From Halalkalibacter hemicellulosilyticusJCM 9152 (GTDB lineage: Bacteria > Bacillota > Bacilli > Bacillales > Bacillaceae_D), in contig NZ_BAUU01000006.1 of NCBI RefSeq assembly GCF_000513115.1, positions 1 to 64,000 on the forward strand: a DNA stretch of 64,000 nt, given 5' to 3'. This document shows, one piece after another, positions 46,140 to 56,712 of this stretch. Both the position numbers and the translations under genes were made by a program. A model generated the notes under the pieces. That model did no database searches. It was not told where the DNA came from and worked only from the letters and a program-made list of their open reading frames with translations. Each line of letters begins with the position of its first letter. The stretch's first letter is position 1.

Positions 46140-47972
46140 TTAGTACATGCGCTCCTTTAACTCTGTGATGACATCACGAAATGGCTGCTTGTCCTTATGA
46201 GCAAAAAAGCTTTCAAACGGATTACCTTCTTTGACACGTTCAATGACTGTATGAAGGTCAAAGTTGTATGGAGTAAGATCTTCGTTAACCTCATGCCACC
46301 ATAGTGGGGTGGCAACAAGTCCGTCTGCATTTCCCCTTGGTGAGAAAGGAGAAATAATCGTTTTACCTACGTCATGCTGAATGTAATCAACGTACAGCCG
46401 TTTGCCTCGTTTCTTTTTTAAGCGTTCGGTTGTATATAGAGAAGGGTTTTGTTCACATAGATAGGTCGCGATAAACTTAGTAAAGAGTCGCGTTTCTTCA
46501 TAAGTGAATTGATTATTAGCAATAGGTAAATAAAGCTGAAGTCCTTTTCCTCCCGACGTTTTGACATAACTATAGAGACCAAATCGGTCAAAGACTTTTT
46601 TCATTTGCTGAGCAGCTGTAATAGCTAGATGGAACTGACGTACAGTAGGTGGGTCTAAATCGAAGACGATTTCAGTTGGCTTATTCGTTTCGATTGTTTG
46701 GAAGGGTATATGAAATTCGAGTGCTAGCTGATTACCAAGCCAAAGCAGTGTACGAACATCGTTACACACGATATAATCAATACCTTCCTCCTTCTTTGTT
46801 TCAATAAAACCAGGTGCATAGTCTGGGCATTGCTTTTGGTAAAAGGATTCACCTTCGACACCGTGAGGATAACGAATAAGTGTTAAACAACGGTTTTCTA
46901 AAAATGGAAGTAGGACTGGAGCTATTTTTTGTAGGTAAAGAATATACGCATCTTTATCAATGGAGAGCTTAGGGAAAATAGGTTTGTCTGCATGAGTCAT
47001 GGAAATGGGCTCTGGTAACGGATGTAACTGACGTTGCATCTGTTTCCAAGTACATGTGAACGGATCGGATTCAAATTGGAATTGGTGAAACGTCGGTTCA
47101 CGTAGATGCTTTCCATCAAAGTCGATACAGGCGATATCGACACAAATAGCAGGCTCTACATTCCATTGTTCAGTAGAAACTTTTTGACCTTGCTTATGAA
47201 AAAAAGATGCAAGGTTCGTTTCTTCTTCTTTCGATAAACCATGTTTAAAATGAACGACTTCAATCCATTGCTCCCCTTTTAAAACAGTGCCACGGAAGTA
47301 GCCATTTTGACGGTCATAATGTGAGAGTACGACTGTTACAATTCGCCAATGTTTGATTTTTAGCCATTGAGTGGTTCGTACCCCTTCTTCGTATTTGCTC
47401 ATACGGTGCTTTGCGATTATTCCTTCACCGTTTTGAGCAGTCACCTGTGACCATAACGTATGATGATCGTTTGTGTAGGTCATGAGCTGAATCCGTTTGT
47501 TACTTTGCTTCAATGGTGTTAAAGGCCATGCAGCCTTTTGGAATAATGAGTATAATCTCTCTTTTCGCTTGAAAAGGGGTTGGTTTTCGTAGCTTTTCCC
47601 TTGTTCTACCAGTAAATCAAATGCTAGAAAATGGCAAGGATGAAGCGATTGTTGTTTGTCGACGGATGTTTGATTGCGTAGCCTTCCTCGGTTTTGCACA
47701 ATTGTAAAGTCACTCACAAGCGAATGAGTTAAAAAGACGATTTCTCCGTCTAAAAGAAGAGGGAGATATGGAGAAATCAACTCTTCATGCTGGAGGCAAA
47801 AGTCAATCATTTCGGGAAATTGTTTATTTAATGAGCGTCCAGTTCTACTTAGTAAAGTAGGTCCATTTTGTTTCCAATGTAGCATACAGCGAAAGCCATC
47901 ATATTTTGCTTCGTATATCCAATTATCCCCTGTAGGAATGGATGCACGTGTTGTTAGTCGCATTGGCTTCAT
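46140..47972 (-). CDS. ligD: NHEJ ATP-dependent DNA ligase / polymerase (LigD)
   Basis: 610 aa from the ATG at 47972, with 'gaggtga' upstream; the frame stays open to 48074 without support. Ligase domain first: adenylated Lys in 'YEAKYDGFRCML' near residue 20, 'LLDGEIVFL', 'EGIIAKHR' and 'TQWLKIKHW'. An OB-fold follows, then a C-terminal LigD polymerase/primase domain ('IFPKLSIDK', 'PHGVEGESFYQKQ', 'VFDLDPP', 'SGGKGLQLYLP'). The ligase-polymerase order without a phosphoesterase domain is the Bacillus form. It diverges from ku; together they repair double-strand breaks, in Bacillus mainly in spores. Confidence 0.93.
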   Translation of the reverse strand: MKPMRLTTRASIPTGDNWIYEAKYDGFRCMLHWKQNGPTLLSRTGRSLNKQFPEMIDFCLQHEELISPYLPLLLDGEIVFLTHSLVSDFTIVQNRGRLRNQTSVDKQQSLHPCHFLAFDLLVEQGKSYENQPLFKRKERLYSLFQKAAWPLTPLKQSNKRIQLMTYTNDHHTLWSQVTAQNGEGIIAKHRMSKYEEGVRTTQWLKIKHWRIVTVVLSHYDRQNGYFRGTVLKGEQWIEVVHFKHGLSKEEETNLASFFHKQGQKVSTEQWNVEPAICVDIACIDFDGKHLREPTFHQFQFESDPFTCTWKQMQRQLHPLPEPISMTHADKPIFPKLSIDKDAYILYLQKIAPVLLPFLENRCLTLIRYPHGVEGESFYQKQCPDYAPGFIETKKEEGIDYIVCNDVRTLLWLGNQLALEFHIPFQTIETNKPTEIVFDLDPPTVRQFHLAITAAQQMKKVFDRFGLYSYVKTSGGKGLQLYLPIANNQFTYEETRLFTKFIATYLCEQNPSLYTTERLKKKRGKRLYVDYIQHDVGKTIISPFSPRGNADGLVATPLWWHEVNEDLTPYNFDLHTVIERVKEGNPFESFFAHKDKQPFRDVITELKERMY

Positions 47973-48120
47973 GTCATGATCACCTCTTGAGTTGTTATAT
48001 AAGAAAGAGTAAGGGTCCGTTTGTTGTGTTTGCTTGTCCTTCGCATAGTTAGTATGTTCATTGAAGGGATACATAATTTATCATGTTTGGAACATAGTAA
48101 GAAAAAAAGAAGGTGAGACA

Positions 48121-48966
48121 ATGCATACAGTTTGGAAAGGGAGCATTAGCTTTGGACTCGTGAATATTCCAATTAAATTGCATACAGCAACTGAAAATAA
48201 AGATATTAAGTTAAGACAAATTCATAAGGAATGCCATACACCGATTAAATATGAGAAGATCTGTCCTGGGTGTGAAAAGGAATTAGGCCAAGATGACATT
48301 GTGAAGGCCTATGAATACGCGAAGAACAAATTTGTCATTTTAGATGATGAAGAGCTTGAAAAGCTGAAGAAGGAAAATGAAGATAAGTCTGTTGAAATTA
48401 TTGATTTTGTGAAGCTTGAGGAGATTGATCCGATTTATTTCGAGAGGAGTTATTTTATGGCTCCTGATAGTGGTGGATCGAAAGCCTACGCCCTTTTGCG
48501 TACAGCATTAGAGGAATCAGGAAAAATAGGGGTAGCGAAAATCATTATTCGTTCGAAAGAACAGCTTGCGGTTGTTCGTGTATATGAACATATGCTCCTT
48601 ATGGAGACGATTCATTTTCCTGATGAAGTCCGCAAAGCAGAAGAGGTTCCAAATATTCCTGAAGAACAGAAGGTGGCTAAAAAGGAGCTTGATACGGCAT
48701 TACTTCTTGTCGAACAGCTTACAACCACCTTTGACCCAGAGAAGTATACGGATGATTACCGCACAGCCTTACTCGATTTAATTGAAGAGAAAAAATTTGG
48801 CGAGCATACTGTAAGTGCAACTGAAGCTGAGCCTGCAAAAGCATCCAATGTGACCGACCTCATGTCGGCGCTTGAAGCATCTCTCGACCGAACGAAAAAG
48901 AAAAAGACACGATCACGTAAATCACAAGCAAAAAAATCAGAAGGTCCTACTCGTAAAAATGCATAA
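48121..48966 (+). CDS. ku: Ku protein (NHEJ)
   Basis: 281 aa from the ATG at 48121 ('aaggtgaga'). 'VWKGSISFGLVNIPIKL' opening, 'CHTPIKYEKICPGCEKEL' zinc-ribbon-like pair and 'SYFMAPDSGGSKAYALLR' are Ku bridge and beta-barrel motifs. A lysine-rich C-terminal tail ('KKKKTRSRKSQAKKSE') supports DNA threading. It forms a homodimer on broken ends and recruits LigD, encoded divergently 148 bases away. Confidence 0.95.
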   Translation: MHTVWKGSISFGLVNIPIKLHTATENKDIKLRQIHKECHTPIKYEKICPGCEKELGQDDIVKAYEYAKNKFVILDDEELEKLKKENEDKSVEIIDFVKLEEIDPIYFERSYFMAPDSGGSKAYALLRTALEESGKIGVAKIIIRSKEQLAVVRVYEHMLLMETIHFPDEVRKAEEVPNIPEEQKVAKKELDTALLLVEQLTTTFDPEKYTDDYRTALLDLIEEKKFGEHTVSATEAEPAKASNVTDLMSALEASLDRTKKKKTRSRKSQAKKSEGPTRKNA

Positions 48967-48980
48967 AACATAGACATTAA

Positions 48981-49020
48981 AGGGCGCCAAAAAGTTAAAC
49001 CCAACTTTTTTTGCGCCCTC
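48981..49020. terminator. Bidirectional terminator
   Basis: agggcgc.aaaaagtt pairs with aactttttttgcgccct; between convergent ku and the Bce-type permease gene. Confidence 0.85.
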
Positions 49021-49034
49021 GTTTGGTTTAGAGA

Positions 49035-50980
49035 TTAAAGTGCGGCTCTAATCACTTTTTTGTAATGCAGTACGGACAGAATGCCGAATAAAGAATAGAG
49101 AATCGTATACAGAGCCATGACTAGCAACATAGGTGTCCAAAGCTCTGTACCGAAAAAGAACCAGCCTGATTGAACAGCAAAGTAACTATGACTAAGGCCG
49201 ACAGTTAAAGGAATACCAAAGTTAAGAAGCTGTTTCAGTTGAATACCACGTAATAAATTCGTTTCTGTAAAGCCAAGCTTACGTAAAATCGTATAGGTTC
49301 CCTTCTCGCTTTCACATTCATCGACTTGTTTAAAATATAAAATACAGCCTGATGTCACGAGGAAGGTGAGGCCAAGAAAGCCGACCATAAACATGATAAG
49401 TCCCATATTTTGCTTTTGGGAAGAAGCTGTATCTGATTTTGATAGTGAAGAGGAGCTTTCAGTTAACTCAAGCTCGTAAAACAATTCGTTTGCCTGTTCT
49501 AAATCACGATTATTATTTATAAGAAACCCAACGAATTCGCTATACTCCAACTGAATGTCTTCATCATGATTCATTTCAAGTTCAGAGAAAAGTGCTTCAT
49601 CGACGATGGCAATCGGTAGTCCTCCATTCGTAAAGGGAAGAGAAAGGTGATGACCATCATCAAGTCCTAAATAAGTCAAAGGTCGTTCTTCACCGTTAAG
49701 CTGCAGTGAAATGCTACCAGATTCCTTTAAGCTTAAGAAGTTTTGTAGAATACTACTATAGCCAGAGAAGATGAGCTCGTCAGATTCAAGATCATAACCG
49801 TGTAAGCTGTTATCACTAATGACGGAAAGCCTCGTTGTATGAGGGTCGAAATTTAACCCTTCTAAGTTCGCATCAAGGATGTCCTCAATATTAAAATCAG
49901 CTTGATACGATTTCCGATCTATTCGCTCATAACTGACGTCATTTTCTTCTAAAGCCTCTTGAAAGCTTAAAGCGACCTCTTGATCGGTAAAGGAAAAGTC
50001 AGCTGCAACATATTGCTCGGCTGTTCTCTCCGCTGAGTAATAAGAAATATAGCTAAGGGATAGTAAGCCGATAGCGAGTGCTGATACAGTTGTGATGATT
50101 GTTAACAATAATGCATTGGATTTCATTCGAAACATGATAGATGATAAGGAAAGGACATGGTGAATAGATAAATAGCCCTTCTTCCGTTTACGTATGCATT
50201 GAAAGATGAAGCTAACAGACCCTTTGTAAAACAAATAGGTTCCGATGATGACGGATGCTAAAATAAACAGCATTGTCACTAGTAATTCGATCATGTCAAT
50301 TAAGCTACCATCAAATAAGATAGACGAAACGTAATAGCCAGCTATGATCAGTCCAATCCCTAAAACCCCAATGATGATTTCAATGATAGAATACTTTTTT
50401 ATTTTATGCTCAGAAGTAGAACGTACTTGGAATAAAGCTAGAATGCTTTGTTTTTTAATAAAAAGGTTATTCATAACCATTAATAGTAGAAAAATACAGC
50501 TAAATACGATGATCGTCTGGATGAAAGCTTCGGGTGAAAAGGTTAAGCTAGCGATATCATCGACACCAGTTACTTGAAAAAGAATCATGGCTATTAATTT
50601 CGAAGATGCAAAGCCAAGAAATGACCCGACCAGCAGTGATCCGATATAAAGGACAGCATTTTCGATCGTAATAATTCGGAAAACCTCGCCCTTTTTCATT
50701 CCAATTAAGCGGTAAAGGCTATTTCAGAGCTACGCCGTTTCAAGAAAATCGTGTTAGCATAAACGAGAAAGACAAGAACAATCGCAACTAGCAGTACGGC
50801 CGCTGCTTGAATCGCAGCCCCCCCTCGAATAGAACCTTTAGCGGGATCCATAGCTGGGTCATATTGTAACGTCACAAAGGAGAAGTAAAGGGCCACACTG
50901 AAAATAAGAGCAAAAATATATAGAAAGTAATGGCCAAGATTTTTTTTAATATTTTGAGTGATCAGATGATTAATGCTCAT
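49035..50980 (-). pseudogene. BceB-type ABC permease, one frame break
   Basis: About 649 aa when repaired; start ATG 50980 with 'taggtggt' upstream. Ten predicted membrane segments and a large extracellular domain (about 200 aa, after membrane segment 6) define the BceB group. The frame is lost near 50718, where one missing C restores 'SEIALYRLIGMKKGEVF', a signature of this family. With the ATPase, kinase and regulator upstream it forms a Bce resistance module that senses and removes peptide antibiotics acting on lipid II cycle intermediates. It overlaps the ATPase gene by 11 bases. Confidence 0.88.
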
Positions 50981-51730
50981 GATGCACACCACCTAGAACA
51001 CCTTGTGTTTTCATTATATCTTGGAAGAATTGCTGTCGCGTCTCCTCTCCCTTTGTTAATTGTGTATAGATTTGGCCGTCCTTAATGAAAATCACACGAC
51101 TACTATAGCTTGCGGCGACCGGATCATGCGTGACCATCATAATCGTAGCATGGCGCTTTTCATTTAGCTGTCGCAGCTTGTTCAATAAATCGGAAGCTGA
51201 TTTCGAATCTAATGCTCCTGTCGGTTCGTCAGCAAAAATGATACTTGGCTGATGAATAAAGCTCTGGCCGCTGAGGAGCGTTGCTTTTGACCACCGGAAA
51301 TTTGGCTTGGGTATTTGTTTTTGCATTCATAAATGCCTAAAGCATCTGCAATTTCTTTAAAGTGTTGCTGTGCCGTCCGTTTGGGCATTTTTGTAATCGA
51401 AAGCGGCAGCATAATATTTTCTTGTACGGTTAACGTATCGAGTAAATTGTACTCTTGGAAAATAAAACCTAAATGCTGTTTGCGAAATTCAGCAAGCTTC
51501 TTTTCTTTCAATCCGACCATTTCTTGACCATTTATGATAATCGAACCATTACTAGCTGTATCAATAGAAGATAACACATTTAATAAGGTCGTTTTTCCAG
51601 AGCCGGATGCTCCCATAATGCTCACGAATTCGCCTTTTTCAACATGTATGTCAATTCCTTTAAGCACTTCTTGACGATTGAATTTATTTCCATAGCTTTT
51701 GCGGATGTTTGTTGCTTGTAAGATTGCCAT
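50970..51730 (-). pseudogene. BceA-type ABC ATPase, one frame break
   Basis: About 253 aa when repaired, from the ATG at 51730 ('gagggagtga'). Walker A '[15 protein letters not shown]', Q-loop '[13 protein letters not shown]', signature 'ISGGQKQR', then after the break Walker B '[13 protein letters not shown]' and switch His in 'MVTHDPVAA'. One missing A near 51256 changes '[12 protein letters not shown]' into a false stop. Downstream of an operator-like inverted repeat (51815-51840). Confidence 0.9.
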
Positions 51731-51814
51731 ATGATTCACTCCCTCTTTCTGATCTATCATCATCTTAATCCAATGGAGAGGATTTTTCCTTTCATTCAAC
51801 GAACAAATGAGCAA

Positions 51815-51840
51815 GGCATGTGACAATGTTGTCACATGCC
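51815..51840 (-). promoter_or_regulatory. Bce-type response regulator site (perfect inverted repeat)
   Basis: GGCATGTGACA-ATGT-TGTCACATGCC, an 11-4-11 perfect inverted repeat. Its core TGACA-N4-TGTCA fits the BceR-group consensus TnACA-N4-TGTAA with one mismatch. It overlaps the 3' end of the kinase gene, about 85 bases before the ATPase start. A transcription terminator is less likely, since no T tract follows on the minus strand. Confidence 0.7.
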
Positions 51841-52839
51841 CATAAGATGAACGAGTTGATTCTTTTTTGGAAATAGAAGGTGGCAAGTCGTACCTGCTCC
51901 GAGCTTTGAGTGAATCGTCAATTGAATATGTAATGAATCGCTCACCTTCTTTGTTAAATAAAGTCCCATGCCTGTCGCTGCATGTTCATTATGAGTCGTT
52001 GTTGATGTGAAGCCTTTGTCAAAAATTCTCGGCAAATCTTTGGCGGCGATTCCATAACCAGCATCAGTAATTTCAAGCTGACAATGTCCGTTTTCCATAT
52101 AGCTCTTAATTGAAATATCTGCGCGTTCACTATATTTAATCGCATTGGAAAGTAGTTGGCGAATAATAAAGGATAACCACTTACTATCACTAAGTAGAGT
52201 CGTGACTTCTAGGCTTAAATCGAAGCCAATCCCCTTTTGAAAACACCATGATTTAAGAGCTTTAATTTCTTGATGAATAAGCTCTTCTAGCTGGATCTTT
52301 TCGATATATAAGTCATTTTCAATTGAAATGAACCGTTTGTGATGCAGCTGTTGATCAAGTAGGAGGTGAATTCGTAGCCATTCATAGGAGAGCTGCTGCT
52401 TCAAAGTTTGCTCTCTCACTCGATCGATAATTAAATGCATAGCCGTTAACGGTGTCTTCATTTCGTGAATCCACGATAAGAGCTGATCCTTTTCGTCATC
52501 AAGCATCCTTTGGTGTTCATGAAGCTGCTTCTTATATGACCTCTCTTGTTCCTTAAGTGCGTCATATATGATCGATTCGAAAGGGCTGCTAGGATTCTTG
52601 AGCTGCGACAAATCTAACTCATCACTCAATGTTACGACCTGCTTAAAAAAAGCCGCTTCCTTCCTGTAGCGAATGATGAGAAAGAGCAAGAAAATCATTG
52701 TTGAGAGAAAAACGATGTATAGGCTTGATGAGAAAGAGAGTGCCGTATCAACATAGGCAATAAACAGATGAATGAGCTGTAAGCTTACAATAAGAATGAC
52801 CCAGCTTCGTCGTTCTAATACATATTGAAGAAACATCAT
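51832..52839 (-). CDS. BceS-type intramembrane-sensing histidine kinase
   Basis: 335 aa. Two N-terminal membrane helices with almost no extracellular loop (about 12-30 and 38-58), the intramembrane-sensing layout. H-box '[16 protein letters not shown]' near residue 123, N-box '[13 protein letters not shown]', G-boxes '[11 protein letters not shown]' and '[11 protein letters not shown]'. In Bce modules the kinase senses the antibiotic through the BceAB transporter. It overlaps the regulator gene by 4 bases. Confidence 0.92.
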   Translation of the reverse strand: MMFLQYVLERRSWVILIVSLQLIHLFIAYVDTALSFSSSLYIVFLSTMIFLLFLIIRYRKEAAFFKQVVTLSDELDLSQLKNPSSPFESIIYDALKEQERSYKKQLHEHQRMLDDEKDQLLSWIHEMKTPLTAMHLIIDRVREQTLKQQLSYEWLRIHLLLDQQLHHKRFISIENDLYIEKIQLEELIHQEIKALKSWCFQKGIGFDLSLEVTTLLSDSKWLSFIIRQLLSNAIKYSERADISIKSYMENGHCQLEITDAGYGIAAKDLPRIFDKGFTSTTTHNEHAATGMGLYLTKKVSDSLHIQLTIHSKLGAGTTCHLLFPKKNQLVHLMGM

Positions 52840-53522
52840 TGTATCTCATCCTTTGCTATGTAGCCTTGTCCAACTTTTGTTTCAATCGCGTCTCCTAATC
52901 CGATGGAATCAAGTCGTTTACGAAGTCTGTTTACGTTGACCGTTAACGTGTTATCACTAATAAAGCGTTCATCCTCCCATAGACTTGAAATTAATTGTTC
53001 GCGGGAAACGATTTTGTTCTTATGCTCTATTAGTTGTTTTAAAATAAATAACTCATTTTTCGATAGGTCTACGGTTCCATGCTCATTGGTGATTGTGCTT
53101 CTTTCCATATCGATCGTCGCATTGCACCAAGTCTTTAATACAGCTTGGTCTGATGTGTAATGGTAGACCCGTCGTAGAATCGCTTGGATTTTTGCGATTA
53201 GAACTTCGAAATGGAAGGGTTTCTGAATGAAGTCATCGGCTCCAAGCTGCATCGACATAACCATATCGGTCGGGTGGTCACGTGAGGAAAGGAAGATAAT
53301 TGGTACATTGGAGTGCTCACGAATCATTCGGCACCAATGAAAGCCATCATATTTTGGAAGTTGGATATCAATGATGACAAGATCAGGTTTGACATTCGTG
53401 AATGTACTCATCACTTGGTCAAAATGATCGACACCATAGACATGATAAGACCATTGGTTTAAGCGTTCCCTTATTTCGGTAAACAATGATTGGTCATCTT
53501 CAATTAGTAATAGTTTGAACAT
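52836..53522 (-). CDS. BceR-type OmpR-family response regulator
   Basis: 228 aa. Receiver domain with phospho-acceptor Asp in 'DLVIIDIQLPKYDGF' near residue 52 and Lys in 'FIQKPFHFE'. C-terminal OmpR winged helix ('LSKNELFILKQLIEHKNKIV', core SKNELFILKQL; 'VNRLRKRLD'). First gene of the module. Its probable site is the inverted repeat at 51815-51840. Confidence 0.93.
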   Translation of the reverse strand: MFKLLLIEDDQSLFTEIRERLNQWSYHVYGVDHFDQVMSTFTNVKPDLVIIDIQLPKYDGFHWCRMIREHSNVPIIFLSSRDHPTDMVMSMQLGADDFIQKPFHFEVLIAKIQAILRRVYHYTSDQAVLKTWCNATIDMERSTITNEHGTVDLSKNELFILKQLIEHKNKIVSREQLISSLWEDERFISDNTLTVNVNRLRKRLDSIGLGDAIETKVGQGYIAKDEIQ

Positions 53523-53648
53523 ACAGCATTCCTCATTCGTTCGTTAGGTTTGTCCCTTATTTTAATGAAAAAAAGTGCTATTGGCTATGAATTTGAGCAT
53601 ATTCAATGGTATGATTTTTTTAACGCATATGAAAAGGGTGTGCAAAAA

Positions 53649-54203
53649 ATGGAGAAACACGTTCAACAGTTCGTTCAAGACTTGGAATTTGGAGATAAGC
53701 AACGGCGGTATGATGCATTTCTACAATTAATGGAAATAACGAAGGAGCAAGTAGATTGGGCTTATGACGTATGGGAGACCTTAATCCATTACCTTTCGCA
53801 CAAGGATAACCATATGAGAGCGATTGCTGCGCAGCTATTATGCCAATTAGCCAAAAGTGATCGTGAAAAACGAATAGTTCAGGATTTTAAGCATGTATTA
53901 GAAGTCACAAAAGATAAACGTTTTGTGACAGCGAGGCATTCCTTACAATCATTATGGAAAATCGGCTTAGTTGGAGAGGAGCAACAATCTATCGTAATGG
54001 AAGGACTACGTGCTCGATATGAAGAATGTATTCATGAGAAAAACACAACGTTAATTCGTTATGATATTATTGTGAGCTTAAAGAAATGGTACGATGTAAA
54101 AAGTGATAATAAAATCAAAGATTTAGCGAACACGTTAATAGAATTAGAAGAGGACGAAAAGTATCAAAAGAAGTATCGGAAGGAATGGCGGGGGTTATTG
54201 TAA
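53649..54203 (+). CDS. HEAT-repeat-like protein
   Basis: 184 aa from an ATG at 53649 ('aaaaggg' upstream); the open frame begins at 53550 without a ribosome site. All-helical, with paired helices ('MRAIAAQLLCQLAKSD', 'ARHSLQSLWKIGLVG') that look like HEAT or ARM repeats, so a protein-binding scaffold is plausible. Charged C-terminus. No catalytic motif and no specific family recognised. Divergent from the Bce module and 71 bases ahead of the sugar-sensing trio. Confidence 0.65.
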   Translation: MEKHVQQFVQDLEFGDKQRRYDAFLQLMEITKEQVDWAYDVWETLIHYLSHKDNHMRAIAAQLLCQLAKSDREKRIVQDFKHVLEVTKDKRFVTARHSLQSLWKIGLVGEEQQSIVMEGLRARYEECIHEKNTTLIRYDIIVSLKKWYDVKSDNKIKDLANTLIELEEDEKYQKKYRKEWRGLL

Positions 54204-54274
54204 ATGACTTGAAATATTGGAATGCACACAACATCACGAATCATTTGTAATTAAGAAAAGAGGGGTGCAATATA

Positions 54275-55249
54275 ATGAAAAAAATCCTGTTTGCTTTTAT
54301 AGTTGTCGCCTTTTTATTTACATGTAGTGCGTCTATTTACTATTTATTGAAAGCGCTTACTACGGAGCTTTCACAGCCTGTTAATGCTGAGGAATTAGCA
54401 GATTACCACTTTGTTGTGATTCCTGAGGAAGTGAATAATGAATATTGGCGTTTAGTGGAAAAGGGAGCACGTGATGCTGCTCAGCATTATGGTGTATCAA
54501 TTGAATACACGGGGCCGTTTACAGCTAATGTTGGTGAGCATATTAAATCGATTGAAAAGGCTGTTGCTGGAAAAGCTGATGGGGTCATTACTCAGGCATT
54601 AATTGAGGAAGAGTTTACGCCACTTTTTGATCAGATGATTCAGAAGGGAACACCGATTGTTACAATTGATACAGATGCTCCAAAGAGTAAACGAATGGCT
54701 TATATTGGAACAAATAATTATTATGCGGGTGTTCTCGCAGGTAAGGAAACTGCCAATGAATTAAATGGAGTCGGTCGTATTGCTATTATTACTGGAAGCT
54801 TCCATTCAGCTAATCAACAATTAAGAGTTCAAGGATTTAAAGATGTTATTGAAGAGTATGAAGACATGGAGATTGTAGCCATTGAAGAATCAAATATTTC
54901 ATTAATTCAGGCTGCTGAACGCACTTATCAAATTATGAATGAGCATACAAATATATCCGCCTTCTATGGCACAAGTGCACTCGATGCGATTGGAGTTGCA
55001 AGTGTCTTACAGTCTCTAGATAAAAATCGGAATATTTTTGTGATTGGATTTGATATTTTACCAGATACGTTGGATCTCATACGTGATGGTAGTATTGACG
55101 CGACAGTTGTTCAAGAGCCCTATGAAATGGGGTATCGTAGCATTGAAGTAATGCTCTCATTAGTTCAAGGTAAGCGAGTTAGTGAATTTTATTATACAGA
55201 TACAGGAATTATTCGACAGGAAGATTTAAAAAAGGTCGATGAATCATGA
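54275..55249 (+). CDS. Sugar-binding protein of a sensory trio (RbsB-like)
   Basis: 324 aa. An N-terminal membrane segment (about 4-27) without a convincing lipobox suggests it stays anchored. Type 1 periplasmic binding fold: 'FVVIPEEVNNEYWRLVEKGA', 'VTIDTDAPKSKRMAYIGTNN', 'NIFVIGFDILPDTLDLIRDG'. Its stop overlaps the kinase start by 4 bases, and no transporter gene of the same class is in the operon. It therefore probably presents sugar to the sensor kinase rather than to a permease (inference). Confidence 0.85.
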   Translation: MKKILFAFIVVAFLFTCSASIYYLLKALTTELSQPVNAEELADYHFVVIPEEVNNEYWRLVEKGARDAAQHYGVSIEYTGPFTANVGEHIKSIEKAVAGKADGVITQALIEEEFTPLFDQMIQKGTPIVTIDTDAPKSKRMAYIGTNNYYAGVLAGKETANELNGVGRIAIITGSFHSANQQLRVQGFKDVIEEYEDMEIVAIEESNISLIQAAERTYQIMNEHTNISAFYGTSALDAIGVASVLQSLDKNRNIFVIGFDILPDTLDLIRDGSIDATVVQEPYEMGYRSIEVMLSLVQGKRVSEFYYTDTGIIRQEDLKKVDES

Positions 55250-56712
55250 TAACAATTCGTACAAAGCTCCTTTTATATAATATGGCGATAGTCTTTCTTT
55301 TAATGTCTGTTACAGTCTTTCTTGCGTTTAACAGTAATCGAACGGTTACTACGTATTCCACTAGCTTTGAAAGGTTTCTCATTTTAAATGAAGTATCGCA
55401 ATTAACGAACCAAAGCTATGAGCTATTAAACACGTATTTAACAGAACGCGATCCAGTGTATTTAAGTGAATTTGAAGAGTACCAAGCAGAACTAATCACC
55501 TATCAAGATCAGTTGGATGAGCGGATTGAAACAGATAAGAATGCGATCTTAATCTCTAATTATACAAATATGATTGAAAGTTTCTTAGAAGAATGTGAAC
55601 TAACGATTCTTTCGTTTAAGGCGGGGCAAATTGATCGTTATTCTCACCACCTTAGTGAAGCATCAAAAGTGTCTCAATTTATTCAAGAAACGACTCTTTC
55701 TTTAATTAATTCAGAATTGACAGAGTATCAGCTTTTTTTTGATCAAATGAATGAACGGAATCAGGCGAATACGTGGATGGTTGTATTTGCCGTGCTTTCA
55801 ATATTATTTTTAAGTTTAATTCTCGTTCTGCTGTTTTCCAGAAGTGTGACGAAGCCGATCTCCCAATTATCTGAAGCGGCACAAGAGATTGCAAAGGGGA
55901 ATTTCAATATTGAAAATGTAACGATAAAAACAAAAGACGAGATTGAAATGCTGGCTCGTGTGTTTAATCAAATGAGACAAAGTATTCAAGGCTTGATCCA
56001 TGATATGAAGGAAAAATCGGAGTTAGATCAGCTATTAAAGGAACTAGAGCTTCGAACATTACAAAGTCAAATCAATCCTCATTTCTTGTTTAATACGTTA
56101 AATACAATCTCACGTACAGCCTATTTAGAAGAAGCGGAGCAATCAGTAGAATTGATTGATTCGATTTCTGCGTTATTGCGATATAACTTAGGAAACCTAG
56201 ATAAGCCTGTACGATTAAGTGATGAAGTTGATATTGTCAAGGAATATTGCTTTATCCAAAACACTCGTTTCGGCGATCGTGTTTCGATTGATTTAAATAT
56301 TGATGAAGAGGCCCTATATATCGATCTACCGAGTCTGACCTTGCAGCCATTAATGGAAAATGCATTTATCCACGGAATTGAATCACTTGAAGAAGGGGCG
56401 AAATTGATCTTAACTGTTAAGAGTTTGCCTTCGCATGTGATCATAGAAGTGAGTGACAATGGAGTTGGAATGACAGCGGAAACGATTCGATCTATTTATG
56501 ATAGAGCGAAGAATAACCAAGACTTAGGCCAAAGAGCGTCTGGAAGAAGAAATCAAGGACATTCTACGGGAATTGGCCTCGTTAACGTAATGAGGAGGGT
56601 GCAGCTCTTTTTTAAAGAAGACGGCATTATTGAAATTGAATCTGAAGAGAAGAATGGTACGACGATTCGATTATCATTACCGAAAAAGGAGAAGAGAGGT
56701 GTTGTTGCATGA
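55246..56712 (+). CDS. YesM-type sensor histidine kinase
   Basis: 488 aa. Membrane segments at about 9-29 and 178-200 bracket an extracellular four-helix-like sensor domain; then HAMP (200-255, 'KPISQLSEAAQEIAKGNF'), the His_kinase domain with phospho-His in 'QINPHFLFNTLNTI' near 280, and an ATPase with 'LTLQPLMENAFIHGI' and 'GIGLVNVMRR'. LytS/YesM class. It overlaps the genes on both sides by 4 bases and phosphorylates the YesN-type regulator that follows. Confidence 0.93.
   Translation: MITIRTKLLLYNMAIVFLLMSVTVFLAFNSNRTVTTYSTSFERFLILNEVSQLTNQSYELLNTYLTERDPVYLSEFEEYQAELITYQDQLDERIETDKNAILISNYTNMIESFLEECELTILSFKAGQIDRYSHHLSEASKVSQFIQETTLSLINSELTEYQLFFDQMNERNQANTWMVVFAVLSILFLSLILVLLFSRSVTKPISQLSEAAQEIAKGNFNIENVTIKTKDEIEMLARVFNQMRQSIQGLIHDMKEKSELDQLLKELELRTLQSQINPHFLFNTLNTISRTAYLEEAEQSVELIDSISALLRYNLGNLDKPVRLSDEVDIVKEYCFIQNTRFGDRVSIDLNIDEEALYIDLPSLTLQPLMENAFIHGIESLEEGAKLILTVKSLPSHVIIEVSDNGVGMTAETIRSIYDRAKNNQDLGQRASGRRNQGHSTGIGLVNVMRRVQLFFKEDGIIEIESEEKNGTTIRLSLPKKEKRGVVA

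Noticed and set aside
51815-51840. Simple terminator after the Bce-type kinase gene
   Set aside because: No T tract follows on the transcribed strand, and the core matches a known operator class.
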